From Azospirillum oryzae (GTDB lineage Bacteria > Pseudomonadota > Alphaproteobacteria > Azospirillales > Azospirillaceae), in assembly GCF_900177515.1 (NCBI RefSeq), contig NZ_FXAK01000007.1:2402501-2466500 (forward strand): DNA of 64,000 nt, given 5' to 3'. Position 1 is the first letter of the stretch. Each line of letters begins with the position of its first letter. Below the pieces are notes generated by a model. The model worked only from the letters and a program-made list of their open reading frames with translations. It was not told where the DNA came from and searched no databases. Of this stretch, positions 50,559-58,597 are shown piece after piece. Made by a program: the position numbers and the translations under genes.

Positions 50559-51263
50559 TCACAGCCCCAGATAAGCCTGCCGCACCCGCTCGTTGCTCAA
50601 CAGCGCGGCGCCGCTGTCGCTCAGCACGATCTCGCCGGTCTCGATCACATAGCCGCGGTCGGCGATGGCCAGCGCGGCGTGGGCGTTCTGCTCCACCAGC
50701 AGGATGGTCGTGCCCTCCCGCTTCAGCCGCTGCACGGCGTCGAAGATCTCGGCCACCAGCAGCGGCGCCAGCCCCATGCTGGGCTCGTCGAGCAGAAGCA
50801 GGCGCGGCTTCGCCATCAGCGCGCGGCACAAGGCCACGATCTGCTGCTGGCCGCCCGACAGGGTGCCGGCGGGCTGGTCGCGCTTGACCTTCAGCACCGG
50901 GAACATCTCGTACAGCCGGTCGATGTCGTCGTCCGGCTTGCCGCTGCCGCGGCGGTAGGCGCCGAGACGGAGGTTGTCCTCCACGCTCTGCGGACCGAAC
51001 AGTTGCCGGCCCTCCGGCACCTGCACCACCCCTTCGGCGACGCGGCGCGACGCCTTCATCCGGGTGATGTCGCAGCCGTCGAAGGTGATGCGCCCGCTGC
51101 TGGCGGGGTGGACGCCGGACAGGGTGCGCAGAAGCGTCGTCTTGCCGGCGCCGTTGGCGCCGACCAGCGCCACCAGCTCGCCCTCCCGCACGGTCAGGCT
51201 GGCCGATTTCAGCGCGTGGATGCGACCGTAATGGCTGTTGAGGCCCTCGATCTCCAGAAGCAT
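50559..51263 (-). CDS. livF: Branched-chain/aromatic-type ABC transporter ATPase LivF
   Basis: A 234-residue ABC ATPase of the LivF type. Walker A GANGAGKTT, signature LSGGQQQ, Walker B LLLLDEPSMGLAP, H-loop near EQNAH, and the LivF-typical EGRQLFGPQSVEDNLRLGAY. Pairs with LivG under the LivHM channel. It is 14 bases after livG. LivF/G type importers carry branched-chain amino acids, amides, urea or aromatic acids; here the maiA gene downstream hints at an aromatic acid. Confidence 0.95.
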   Translation of the reverse strand: MLLEIEGLNSHYGRIHALKSASLTVREGELVALVGANGAGKTTLLRTLSGVHPASSGRITFDGCDITRMKASRRVAEGVVQVPEGRQLFGPQSVEDNLRLGAYRRGSGKPDDDIDRLYEMFPVLKVKRDQPAGTLSGGQQQIVALCRALMAKPRLLLLDEPSMGLAPLLVAEIFDAVQRLKREGTTILLVEQNAHAALAIADRGYVIETGEIVLSDSGAALLSNERVRQAYLGL

Positions 51264-51277
51264 GCTCCGGGCCTCCC

Positions 51278-52102
51278 TTACGGTGCTGCGCCGAGATAGG
51301 CGGCGATGACGTCGGCGTTGGCCGCCACTTCCTGCGGGGTGCCCTCGGCCAGCATGCGGCCCTGGTTCAGCGCGGTGATCCGATGCGAGATGCCCATCAC
51401 CATCTTCATGTCGTGTTCCACCAGGATGATGGTGACGCCGGTCGCCGCGACGGTCTTGATGACCTCGTCGATCTCGCGGCTTTCGGTGGCGTTCAGGCCG
51501 GCCGCCGGCTCGTCCAGCAGAAGCAGCTTCGGCTCCGACGCCAGCGCGCGGGCGATTTCCAGCCGCTTCAGCGCGCCGTAGGGCATCGCCGCCGCGTCGG
51601 CATCGATGTATTTCTCCAGCCCGACCTCGGTCATCAGCTGCGCCGCCCGGTCCTTCGCCTCGCGGTCCTTGCGCACCAGCGAGGGGAAGCGGAACAGCGC
51701 CGGCAGAAGCCGCGTGTTCAGGTGCAGGTGCCGCCCCACCATGACGTTCTCCAGCGCCGTCATGTTGAAGAAGATCTGCAGGTTCTGGAAGGTGCGCGAC
51801 ATGCCGCGCGCGGCCAGCCTGTAGGGCGCCATGCCCGACACGTCGGCCCCGTCGAACAGCACCCGGCCGCCCGACGGCTTGTAGACGCCGGTCACCAGGT
51901 TGAACAGCGTGGTCTTGCCGGCGCCGTTCGGCCCGATGATCGAATGGATGTCGCCGGCGGCGACGGTGAAGCTGAGATCGCCGATGGCGAGCACGCCGCC
52001 GAACTCGCGGCTCAGATGCTCCACCTTCAGGATCGGCGGGCCGACGCGGCGGGCCTGCGACGTGGTGTCGGGAGAAAGATCCGTGGTCGCCAGCATCTTC
52101 AT
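51278..52102 (-). CDS. livG: ABC transporter ATPase LivG
   Basis: A 274-residue LivG-type ABC ATPase. Walker A GPNGAGKTT, Walker B LLLLDEPAAGLNATE (the LivG 'aGLnp.E' type), EHDM H-loop. The signature region reads MPYGALKRLEIARALA, as in other LivG proteins that lack a classic LSGGQ. SRTFQNLQIFFNMTALENVMVGRHLH is the typical Q-loop region. An N-terminal extension of about 25 residues (TTDLSPDTTSQARRVGPP) is non-conserved; a later start is possible. The ATG overlaps the livM stop (ATGA). Confidence 0.95.
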   Translation of the reverse strand: MKMLATTDLSPDTTSQARRVGPPILKVEHLSREFGGVLAIGDLSFTVAAGDIHSIIGPNGAGKTTLFNLVTGVYKPSGGRVLFDGADVSGMAPYRLAARGMSRTFQNLQIFFNMTALENVMVGRHLHLNTRLLPALFRFPSLVRKDREAKDRAAQLMTEVGLEKYIDADAAAMPYGALKRLEIARALASEPKLLLLDEPAAGLNATESREIDEVIKTVAATGVTIILVEHDMKMVMGISHRITALNQGRMLAEGTPQEVAANADVIAAYLGAAP

Positions 52103-53046
52103 GCCCGCCTCCGCGCCGGGAGCAGCGCCGCCAGGGTGGGGAGGAGGCCCTTGGGCATGAACACCATCGTCGCCATCAGGATGCCGCCCAGCACGATCTG
52201 CTGGTAATCCTGGAAGACGGTCAGCGCCTGCGGCAGCAGCGTCAGCACCACGGCGCCGACGACGGCGCCGAAGGTGGAGGCCATGCCGCCGAACACCACC
52301 ATGGTCACCAGCTCGATCGACTTGAAGAAGTCGGCCTTGGCCGGGGTGATCAGGCCGGTGTAGTGGGCGAACAGGCTGCCGGCCACGCTGGCGAACACCG
52401 CCGAGACCACGAAGACCAGCACCTTGAAGCGGGCGGTGTCGACGCCGACCACCTCGGCCGCCACCTCCGACCCGTGGACGGCGCGCAGCGCCCGGCCCAT
52501 CGGGCTGTCGATCAGGTTCAAGGACAGCCAGACCACGCCGACCAGCAGCACGCCGACCACCCAGTACCAGACCTTTTCGCCATACAGCTCAAAGCCGAAG
52601 ATCTTGAAAGGCTCCACCATCATCCCGTCGGGACCGCCGGTCAGCCCGCTTTCGGTGCGCAGCACGATCGACACGATGATGCCGATGCCCAGCGTCGCCA
52701 TGGCAAGGTAATGCCCTTTCAGCCGCAGGATCGGCTTGGCGACCAGGAAGGCCAGCAGCCCGACCACCACGGCGCCGGTCAGCAGCGCCAGGATCGGCGG
52801 CCAGCCATAAACGCCGACCAGCACGCCCGAGGCATAGGCGCCGATGCCGAAGAAGCCGGCATGGCCCAGGCTGATCTGCCCGGCATAACCGATCAGCAAA
52901 TTCAGCCCGACGCAGACCACGGCGTTGAAGCCGGCCAGGATGGCGATGTCGAGATAGAAGTTGTTGGGCAGGAAGGCCGGCAGGACCGCGATCACCGCGC
53001 CCAGTGCCAGAAGCCCGGTCAGCCGCCCGTGAAGGAGTGTGTTCAT
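52099..53046 (-). CDS. livM: ABC transporter permease LivM
   Basis: A 315-residue permease with 8-10 membrane helices. LivM signs: LLIGYAGQISLGHAGFFGIGAYASGVL, HYLAMATLGIGIIVSIVLR, LTGGPDGMMV, and LFAHYTGLITPAKADFFKSIELVTMVVFGGMASTFGAVVGAVVLTLLPQAL. Forms the channel with LivH. Start MNTLLHGRLTG, 13 bases after livH. Overlaps livG by ATGA. Confidence 0.95.
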   Translation of the reverse strand: MNTLLHGRLTGLLALGAVIAVLPAFLPNNFYLDIAILAGFNAVVCVGLNLLIGYAGQISLGHAGFFGIGAYASGVLVGVYGWPPILALLTGAVVVGLLAFLVAKPILRLKGHYLAMATLGIGIIVSIVLRTESGLTGGPDGMMVEPFKIFGFELYGEKVWYWVVGVLLVGVVWLSLNLIDSPMGRALRAVHGSEVAAEVVGVDTARFKVLVFVVSAVFASVAGSLFAHYTGLITPAKADFFKSIELVTMVVFGGMASTFGAVVGAVVLTLLPQALTVFQDYQQIVLGGILMATMVFMPKGLLPTLAALLPARRRA

Positions 53047-53059
53047 CGGAGATAAGTCC

Positions 53060-53935
53060 TTACACCCGTTCGGTGCCGCGCTTGCCGAACAGCCCGTTCG
53101 GCATGAAGAGAAGGACGGCCAGGATGATGACGAAGGCGATGGCATCCTTGTAGGCCGACGAGATGTAGCCGGCGCCCAGCGCCTCGGCGACCCCGACGAT
53201 CACGCCGCCGACCACCGCGCCCGGCCCGTTCCCCAGCCCGCCCAGCACCGCGGCGGTGAAGCCCTTCAGCCCCAGCATGATGCCCATCTCGGTGTAGGAG
53301 AAGGTGATGGGGGCGACCACCGCGCCGCCGACGGCACCCAGCGCCGCCGACAGCGCGAAGGAGGCGAGCACCACCCGCTTCACGTCGATGCCGACCAGCT
53401 GTGCGGCCAGCCGGTTGTGCGAGGTGGCGAGGATCGCCTTGCCGGTCAGGGTCCGGTTGAAGAACAGGCCGATGGCGACGATCAGCACCGCCGCGGTCCC
53501 CACCACCCACAGCGACTGCGGCTGCATCGAGGCGCCGAGGACCTGGATCGGCGTCTCGCCGGAAAAGGCGTCCAGCCGCTTGAAATCCTTGCCCCAGACC
53601 AGCTCCGCCACGCCGCGCAGGAAGATCGAGGCGCCGATGGTGATGATGATGAGGGTGACGGTGGAGGCGTTGCGGGCGCGCTCGACCGCGAATTTCGCCA
53701 CTGCCACGCCGACCAGCATGGCGCCGCCGCAGCCGATCAGGATCGCCAGCGGCAGCGGCACGCCCGACGCAGTCAGGGTGGCCGACGCCATGCCGCCGAT
53801 CATGATGAACTCGCCCTGGGCGAAGTTGATGACATGGCTGGCGTTGTAGATGATCGAAAAGCCGAGCCCCGCCAGCGCATAGATCGCGCCGATGGTCAGC
53901 CCCGACAGCAGATATTGCAGCAGTTCCGCGAACAT
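53060..53935 (-). CDS. livH: ABC transporter permease LivH
   Basis: A 291-residue permease: LSGLTIGAIYALAGLGFSIIYNASHVINFAQGEFIMIGGM at the start is diagnostic for LivH, and GIMLGLKGFTAAVLGGLGNGPGAVVGGVIVGVAEALGAGYISSAYKDAIAFVIILAVLLFMPNGLFG closes it. Start MFAELLQYLLSG. A 149-base palindromic repeat separates it from livK, which may attenuate read-through so that the binding protein is made in excess. Confidence 0.95.
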   Translation of the reverse strand: MFAELLQYLLSGLTIGAIYALAGLGFSIIYNASHVINFAQGEFIMIGGMASATLTASGVPLPLAILIGCGGAMLVGVAVAKFAVERARNASTVTLIIITIGASIFLRGVAELVWGKDFKRLDAFSGETPIQVLGASMQPQSLWVVGTAAVLIVAIGLFFNRTLTGKAILATSHNRLAAQLVGIDVKRVVLASFALSAALGAVGGAVVAPITFSYTEMGIMLGLKGFTAAVLGGLGNGPGAVVGGVIVGVAEALGAGYISSAYKDAIAFVIILAVLLFMPNGLFGKRGTERV

Positions 53936-53951
53936 CGTTGGGTTCCAAAAC

Positions 53952-54100
53952 TCCCTCTCCCGCCCCGGGAGAGGGAAGGGGCCCATGCGCAGCATGGGAA
54001 GGGTGAGGGTGCGGCAAGGATCAGGGATCCATGTTTGGATCACCCCTCACCCTCCCCGCCTGCGGCGGGTCCCCTCCCTCTCCCGGGGCGGGAGAGGGAC
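53952..54100. repeat. Long imperfect palindrome between livK and livH
   Basis: Outer arms CCCTCTCCCGCCCCGGGAGAGGG and its reverse-complement-like right end (CTCTCCCGGGGCGGGAGAGG), inner arms GGGAAGGGTGAGGG / CCCCTCACCCTCCCC. Related in style to, but with different ends from, the three TTGCCCCC elements. In mRNA it would fold into one large hairpin. Confidence 0.7.
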
Positions 54101-54124
54101 GCTGCGCCCGTCAGAGAGCTGGGC

Positions 54125-55291
54125 TCACTTCACCAGCGACCAGTCACCCTGCTTGACCTCCACCATGTGGAAGGCGTCCAGCGTCAGGCCCATGTGGTCC
54201 TTCGGGCTCATGGTCACGGTGCCGCCGGTGCCGACATAGCCCTTGGTCTGCTCGATGGCGTCGCGCAGCTTGGCCTTGTCGGTGCCGCCGGCGCGCTTCA
54301 CCGCGTCCAGCGCGATCATCAGCCCGTCATAGGCATGGCCGGCGAAGGTCGAGACCTCCGAATTGAAGCTGTCCTCGTAGACCTTGGTGAACTCGGTCAC
54401 GACCTTCTTCTGCGGGTCGCTGTCGGGCAGCTGGGCGGCGACGACCAGACCGGCGGCCGGCAGGCGGACACCCTCGGCGGCGCCACCGGCCAGACGGATG
54501 TATTCCTTCGACGCGACGCCGTGCGACTGGTACAGCGGCAGCGAGATGCCGAGCTGGCGGTAGTTCTTGGTCACCACCGCCGGCCCCTGGCCCAGGCCGA
54601 ACACCAGAACCGCCTGCGCCGACGCGGTGTTCTTGATCTTGGTCAGCTGCGCGGTGACGTCGGTGTCCTTGGCGCCATAGGTCTCGTCGGCGACCAGTTC
54701 GATCCCGCGCTCCTTGGCGACGGCCAGCGTCTGCTCGCGGCCCGACTTGCCGAAGCCGCTATCCTCGGACAACAGCGCCAGCTTGGTCAGCCCGCGCTTC
54801 TTCATGTCCTCCATCACCTTTTCCGCGGCCATGCGGTCGGTGTGGGGGGTCTTGAACACCCACTTCTTCACCGGCTCGACGATCACCACCGCGCCGGCCA
54901 GCGAGATGAAGGGCACGCCGGCCCGCTCCACCAGCGGCACCGCCGCCATGGTCGCCGCCGTCGTGGTGCCGCCGACGATCACGTCGACGCCGTCGCTCTC
55001 GATCAGGCGCTTGGTGAAGGAGGCCGCCTTGTCGGCCGCGCCGCCGTCGTCATAGACGGTCAGCTGGACCTGTCGGCCGTCGACGCCGCCCGCCTTGTTG
55101 ATGCGGTCGGCGTACAGCTCCAGCACCTTCTTCTCCGGATCGCCGAGGAAGGAGGCCGGGCCGGTGGCAGAGACGATGGCGCCGACCTTGATCGGGTCCG
55201 CGGCCTGCGCCGCCCCGGACAGCAGGCCGGACGCCGCCGTCATGGCGGTCATGGCGGTGAAGGCAATGGTGGCAAGCAGGCTTTTGCGCAT
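54125..55291 (-). CDS. livK: ABC transporter substrate-binding protein LivK-type
   Basis: A 388-residue periplasmic binding protein. Signal peptide about residues 1-30 (LLATIAFTAMTAMTAASGLLSGAAQA). Type I fold motifs: IKVGAIVSATGPASFLGDPEKKVLELYADRINKAGGVDGRQVQLTVYDDGGAADKAASFTKRLIESDGVDVIVGGTTTAA. It belongs to the branch that includes aromatic-acid binders (as well as Leu/Ile/Val binders), so the ligand is uncertain. First gene of the livKHMGF-maiA set; upstream on its strand lies a PaaX-like operator/promoter and a motif shared with the hmgA promoter. Confidence 0.92.
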   Translation of the reverse strand: MRKSLLATIAFTAMTAMTAASGLLSGAAQAADPIKVGAIVSATGPASFLGDPEKKVLELYADRINKAGGVDGRQVQLTVYDDGGAADKAASFTKRLIESDGVDVIVGGTTTAATMAAVPLVERAGVPFISLAGAVVIVEPVKKWVFKTPHTDRMAAEKVMEDMKKRGLTKLALLSEDSGFGKSGREQTLAVAKERGIELVADETYGAKDTDVTAQLTKIKNTASAQAVLVFGLGQGPAVVTKNYRQLGISLPLYQSHGVASKEYIRLAGGAAEGVRLPAAGLVVAAQLPDSDPQKKVVTEFTKVYEDSFNSEVSTFAGHAYDGLMIALDAVKRAGGTDKAKLRDAIEQTKGYVGTGGTVTMSPKDHMGLTLDAFHMVEVKQGDWSLVK

Positions 55292-55377
55292 GATGTCCTC
55301 CCGAGTGCTGCCCCCCTTTGCACCAGGCCGGGCAGCGGCCCGATCCCCGTGCTGCGGGACGATTTGCTTCACATAAT

Positions 55378-55390
55378 GTTTCAAACGAAA
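55378..55390. promoter_or_regulatory. Shared 13-base element, probable MarR-regulator site upstream of livK
   Basis: GTTTCAAACGAAA is identical over 13 bases to the minus strand of the palindrome between hmgA and marR (62868-62880). It is continued here by TCGTTTCGG, giving a further AAACGAAATCGTTT inverted repeat. It lies 87 bases upstream of the livK start, downstream of the proposed promoter, where a repressor could block elongation. Confidence 0.55.
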
Positions 55391-55510
55391 TCGTTTCGGA
55401 AGAAAAATTTCAGCAGGCGTGACCACAATCGAAGTACGGATGTTGCCGCCCGCCTCCCCTTCCCTTTGCGATCCCTCCGGCTTGCGCTACGGGAATCGTC
55501 ATTTCGTTTT

Positions 55511-55557
55511 ATGACACAAATTTACTTTGCACGACCAACCTAGTGTATCACATTAAT
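55511..55557. promoter_or_regulatory. Shared operator/promoter block upstream of livK (and divergent paaX)
   Basis: Plus strand: ATGACACA (55511-55518), 25 bases, TGTATCAC (55544-55551), ATTAAT. Read toward livK this is ATTAAT-GTGATACA-N25-TGTGTCAT-AAA. The same block with the same 25-base spacing and flanks precedes the diiron oxygenase gene (57442-57493). GTGATACA resembles, from memory, the TGATTC-containing PaaX site of E. coli. paaX is the divergent gene, so this may be the PaaX operator controlling both sides. Confidence 0.6.
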
Positions 55558-55738
55558 GATTGTCAAACGGAAAGTCCGGATTGCCTCCTATCGGCCGCCG
55601 CCGCTGTTTCCGCCCCGGCCGCCCGCGCTGTCGTGGCACTGGCCCAACCGGCACCGGGTTTCGTATACAACTCCGTCGTGCCGTCTCGTTCCACTCCGCC
55701 CGCATCACAAGCCGCACCCATAAGGACGCCCCACCCGC

Positions 55739-56683
55739 ATGGCCCGCCCGCGCCGCCCCGAAGACCTCGCCGCCCAGCTGACCGAAGCCATCGCGCCGCG
55801 GGCGAAGTCGCTGATCATCACCGTCTATGGCGACGCGGTGCTGCCGCATGGCGGATCGCTGTGGCTGGGCAGCCTGATCGAACTGATGGGGCTGTTCGGG
55901 ATGAGCGAGCGGATCGTCCGCACCTCGGTCTTCCGCCTGGGCAAGGACGACTGGCTGACCAACACCCAGATCGGCCGGCGCAGCTTCTATCGCGTCACCG
56001 ACAGCGGGAAGGAACGCTTCGCAGCGGCGGAACGGCGGATCTACGCGCCGCTGGCCCGTGAATGGGACCGCGGCTGGGACCTGCTGATGGTGCCGCCCAA
56101 CGCGCTGGACGCCGAGACGCGCGACGCCCTGCGGCGGGAGCTGACCTGGCAGGGCTTCGGTGCCGCGTCGGCCACCGTCTACGCCCATCCCAACTGCGAC
56201 GAGGCGGCGATGCACCGCTCGCTGGCCGAACTCGGGGTCGCCGACAGGATCGTCCACATGAAGGCCAGCCTGGACCGGGCGGAAGGGTTCGGCGCGCTGC
56301 GCGATCTGGTGCGCGGCTGCTGGGACATCGACCAGCTCGAACACGACTATGCGGCGTTTTTGGATCACTTCCGTCCGGTCTGGGCGGCGATCGACGCCGC
56401 AGAGGCGCCGGCCCCCGCCGCCTGCTTCGTCCTGCGCACGCTGATGATCCATGATTTCCGCCGCATCCTGCTGCGCGACCCGATGCTGCCGCCCGACCTG
56501 CTGCCGGCGGACTGGCCGGGCCAGGAATCGCGGATGCTGACCCGCAACCTCTACCGCCGCCTCGCCGGCCCGTCTGAATCCTTCCTGATGCAGGCTGCGA
56601 CCACCGCCAACGGGCCGCTGCCCGATGCCCAACCCGCCTTCCACGGCCGGTTCGGCGGGCTGGAGAGCATACCGGCGGGCTGA
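55739..56683 (+). CDS. paaX: PaaX-family transcriptional repressor
   Basis: A 314-residue GntR-like regulator that in other bacteria represses phenylacetate catabolism and is released by phenylacetyl-CoA. PaaX hallmarks: ARPRRPEDLAAQLTEAIAPRAKSLIITVYGDAVLPHGGSLWLGSLIELMGLFGMSERIVRTSVFRLGKDDWLTNTQIGRRSFY (winged helix), then ERRIYAPLAREWDRGWDLLMVP and DFRRILLRDPMLPPDLLPADWPG. It is divergent from livK and followed by BLUF, diiron oxygenase and reductase genes rather than the paaABCDE genes. Its effector here might therefore differ. A paaY fragment at the window end suggests paa genes beyond it. Confidence 0.93.
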   Translation: MARPRRPEDLAAQLTEAIAPRAKSLIITVYGDAVLPHGGSLWLGSLIELMGLFGMSERIVRTSVFRLGKDDWLTNTQIGRRSFYRVTDSGKERFAAAERRIYAPLAREWDRGWDLLMVPPNALDAETRDALRRELTWQGFGAASATVYAHPNCDEAAMHRSLAELGVADRIVHMKASLDRAEGFGALRDLVRGCWDIDQLEHDYAAFLDHFRPVWAAIDAAEAPAPAACFVLRTLMIHDFRRILLRDPMLPPDLLPADWPGQESRMLTRNLYRRLAGPSESFLMQAATTANGPLPDAQPAFHGRFGGLESIPAG

Positions 56684-56817
56684 ACCGGTGGACTGCCCAG
56701 CGATCTGCGACAAAGGGCACCGGCGGAGGCCGCCCCCTCGGCCTAAAGTTCATACATAAAATGCAAGCTATCGCTGTAAGCTGGGATCGTCATCCGACCA
56801 CCACCGGAACGCCGCCC

Positions 56818-57303
56818 ATGCTGACCATCGTCTACCGCAGCGAGGCCGTCGACCGGCTGCCCTACAGCGCCTTGGCCGATATCTGCCTGTTCAGCGCCCG
56901 CAAGAACCGCGAGTTGGGCGTGACCGGCTTCCTGGTGGAGTTCGAGGGCATCTTCCTCCAGGTGCTGGAAGGCGAACCGGATGTGGTGGAGACGCTTTTC
57001 GCCCACATCGCCGCCGACGCCCGCCACACCAAGGTCGAGCTGCTGCTGCGCGAAACCACGGTTGGGCAGCCCAATTTCGGCTTCTGGGCGATGAATTTCG
57101 GCCCGCTCGACACACCGACCTTATGGCAGGCGGTCTTCGGGTCTCCGGTCAGGATCGAGGAGTTCCGCCGCCGCTCGCATGACGCCGACTTCGCGCTGGA
57201 CGTCCTGGCGCGGGCCTACATGCACGCCTGCATCGTCGCCGACATTGATCCGGCGGCACGCGAACTCGTGCGCGGCAACATCCCCCTCTTCGAAGCGGCC
57301 TGA
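56818..57303 (+). CDS. BLUF-domain blue-light sensor
   Basis: A 161-residue short BLUF protein that binds FAD and responds to blue light. All key positions are present: Y6 (IVYRS), N30 (ARKNRELGVTGFL), Q48 (GIFLQVLEG), W90 and M92 (FGFWAMNFG), equivalent to Y8/N32/Q50/W91/M93 of PixD. The C-terminal 60 residues are helical, as in PixD-type proteins that act by protein contact. Start at MLTIVYR; an ATG 19 codons earlier exists but adds a non-conserved leader. It lies between paaX and the diiron oxygenase gene on the same strand; the oxygenase gene has its own promoter signals. Confidence 0.93.
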   Translation: MLTIVYRSEAVDRLPYSALADICLFSARKNRELGVTGFLVEFEGIFLQVLEGEPDVVETLFAHIAADARHTKVELLLRETTVGQPNFGFWAMNFGPLDTPTLWQAVFGSPVRIEEFRRRSHDADFALDVLARAYMHACIVADIDPAARELVRGNIPLFEAA

Positions 57304-57366
57304 CCCCCGGCGGAGACTCCGTCTTCCGATACCGCATTGCCGCATGAAATCCGCTTTGCGAACGAA

Positions 57367-57380
57367 TTGATCTGGATCAA
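57367..57380. promoter_or_regulatory. Ideal FNR/FixK box upstream of the diiron oxygenase gene
   Basis: TTGATCTGGATCAA fits the FNR/FixK consensus TTGAT-N4-ATCAA exactly, and the symmetry extends two bases on each side (57363-57384). Its centre is 181 bases upstream of the ATG, about 125 bases upstream of the start point predicted from the TATAAA at 57488, so it would act as a distant site or on another promoter. Confidence 0.7.
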
Positions 57381-57403
57381 TTCGGCGCATGCGCATGCAT
57401 TCT

Positions 57404-57419
57404 CTTTTGAAATCAAAAG
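57404..57419. promoter_or_regulatory. Palindrome upstream of the diiron oxygenase gene
   Basis: CTTTTGAAATCAAAAG, arms CTTTTGA/TCAAAAG with a two-base centre, lies 24 bases after the FNR-like box. It may be the site of another dimeric regulator. Just before it is a GCATGCGCATGC palindrome (57388-57399). Confidence 0.45.
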
Positions 57420-57441
57420 TTTGGCACCGTTTTCCGGGCTG

Positions 57442-57493
57442 ATTAACGTGATACAGATACCGTTGATAGAGGAAGAATTTTGTGTCATATAAA
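57442..57493 (+). promoter_or_regulatory. Shared operator/promoter block of the diiron oxygenase gene
   Basis: ATTAAC-GTGATACA (57448-57455), 25 bases, TGTGTCAT (57481-57488), then ATAAAG. The same two octamers at the same spacing occur before livK. A TTGATA (57463-57468) and a TATAAA (57488-57493) inside the block could be -35 and -10 at 19 bases, which would place the octamers where a repressor such as PaaX could block polymerase. Confidence 0.6.
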
Positions 57494-57554
57494 GACCACA
57501 GGGCGCCGATGGTAATGTGAGCGCCCGCGGAATGCTCCCGGAGGAAACGCCCCC

Positions 57555-58583
57555 ATGTCCAAGGACTACACCCCCATCGCCAACACGATGGAGCTGCCCC
57601 CCGCCACGCCGCAGCCGAACGTCTACCCGCTGTCCTGGGTGTCGCAGACCAAGAAGCTGGAAGAGGTCTATGCCGCCGCCCAGCGCGAGAACTGGGATCC
57701 GGCCAAGCTGCCCTGGGACAGCTTCGACGTGTCGCGCTACAGCTGGGAGGAGCGGGAGGCCATCGCCTATTGGTGGACCATCCTGTCGGTGTTCGACGCC
57801 TCGGCCCCGCCGGTCTTCGCCCATGCCCTGATCAAGACCTACGAGGTGCATGAGGAGGATCCCGTCCGCCGCTGCTTCTTCTCCGTCACCCGGGACGAGC
57901 AGAACCACGAGCAGATGTGCGGTCTGGCCATCACCAAGCTGCTGGAGGCCACCAGCCCGCTGACCTACGAGCCGAAGACCGATCTCGGCCGCCGGCTGCA
58001 GAAGAACGCCCACTGGCTGTACTACAATGGCGGTCGCTATTGGGACGGCTACAAGAAGGCGGTTCCGAAATACTCGCTGGCCGTGCTGTTCAGCTCCTTC
58101 CTGATGGGCGAGATCGCGGCGGCGACCATCTTCCACCAGATGGCGGCCGGCTGCAGCGAGCCGGTGTTCAAGGAGGCATTCCGCAACATCGGCCGCGACG
58201 AGGGCCGCCACATGGCGATCTGCATGTCGGTGATGGAGCGCGACTACCCCCATCTGGCGGTGGAGGACCGGTCGATCATCACCAAGCAGATCCGCGCCGG
58301 CTACCTGTTCCTGTCCGCCGTCCTGTTCGAGCCGCCGCCCCAGTTCTGGGACCTGCCCGACGACTTCATCGCCACCCAGCGCGAGGCCGAGGCCATCGCC
58401 CGCAACGCCGGTTTCCACATCCCGGATTACGAGGCGAAGAAGGAGAACTGGCGCAACGCCATGCTGAACCTGAAGGGCGTGCTGGACCGCTACGGCATCC
58501 CCTTCCCGGCGATCCCGGAGGTCGGCATCACCGGCGAGGAAGTCCGGGACGTCGACATGGACGAGATCATTCCGGTGTTCTGA
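57555..58583 (+). CDS. Ferritin-like diiron oxygenase of unknown substrate
   Basis: A 342-residue all-helical protein with a full diiron ligand set: E97 (KTYEVHEEDP, tentative), E115/H118 (TRDEQNHEQMC), E186 (FLMGEIAAATIF) and E216/H219 (GRDEGRHMAIC). This E-ExxH-E-ExxH pattern is that of AurF- and ribonucleotide-reductase-R2-like oxygenases. It lacks the length of BoxB and is not AcsF-like. The next gene encodes a ferredoxin-type reductase, so this should be the oxygen-activating half of a two-component monooxygenase. Context (PaaX-like block, homogentisate genes, aromatic-type importer) suggests an aromatic acid substrate. The upstream gap has an FNR box. SD GGAGGAAAC precedes the ATG. Confidence 0.85.
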   Translation: MSKDYTPIANTMELPPATPQPNVYPLSWVSQTKKLEEVYAAAQRENWDPAKLPWDSFDVSRYSWEEREAIAYWWTILSVFDASAPPVFAHALIKTYEVHEEDPVRRCFFSVTRDEQNHEQMCGLAITKLLEATSPLTYEPKTDLGRRLQKNAHWLYYNGGRYWDGYKKAVPKYSLAVLFSSFLMGEIAAATIFHQMAAGCSEPVFKEAFRNIGRDEGRHMAICMSVMERDYPHLAVEDRSIITKQIRAGYLFLSAVLFEPPPQFWDLPDDFIATQREAEAIARNAGFHIPDYEAKKENWRNAMLNLKGVLDRYGIPFPAIPEVGITGEEVRDVDMDEIIPVF

Positions 58584-58597
58584 GGCGCCGATCCGAC

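Noticed and set aside
57555..58583. Naming the diiron protein BoxB, AcsF or PaaA
   Set aside because: BoxB is about 470 residues, AcsF has different conserved segments, and PaaA belongs to a multi-subunit set absent here. Only the diiron pattern is supported.
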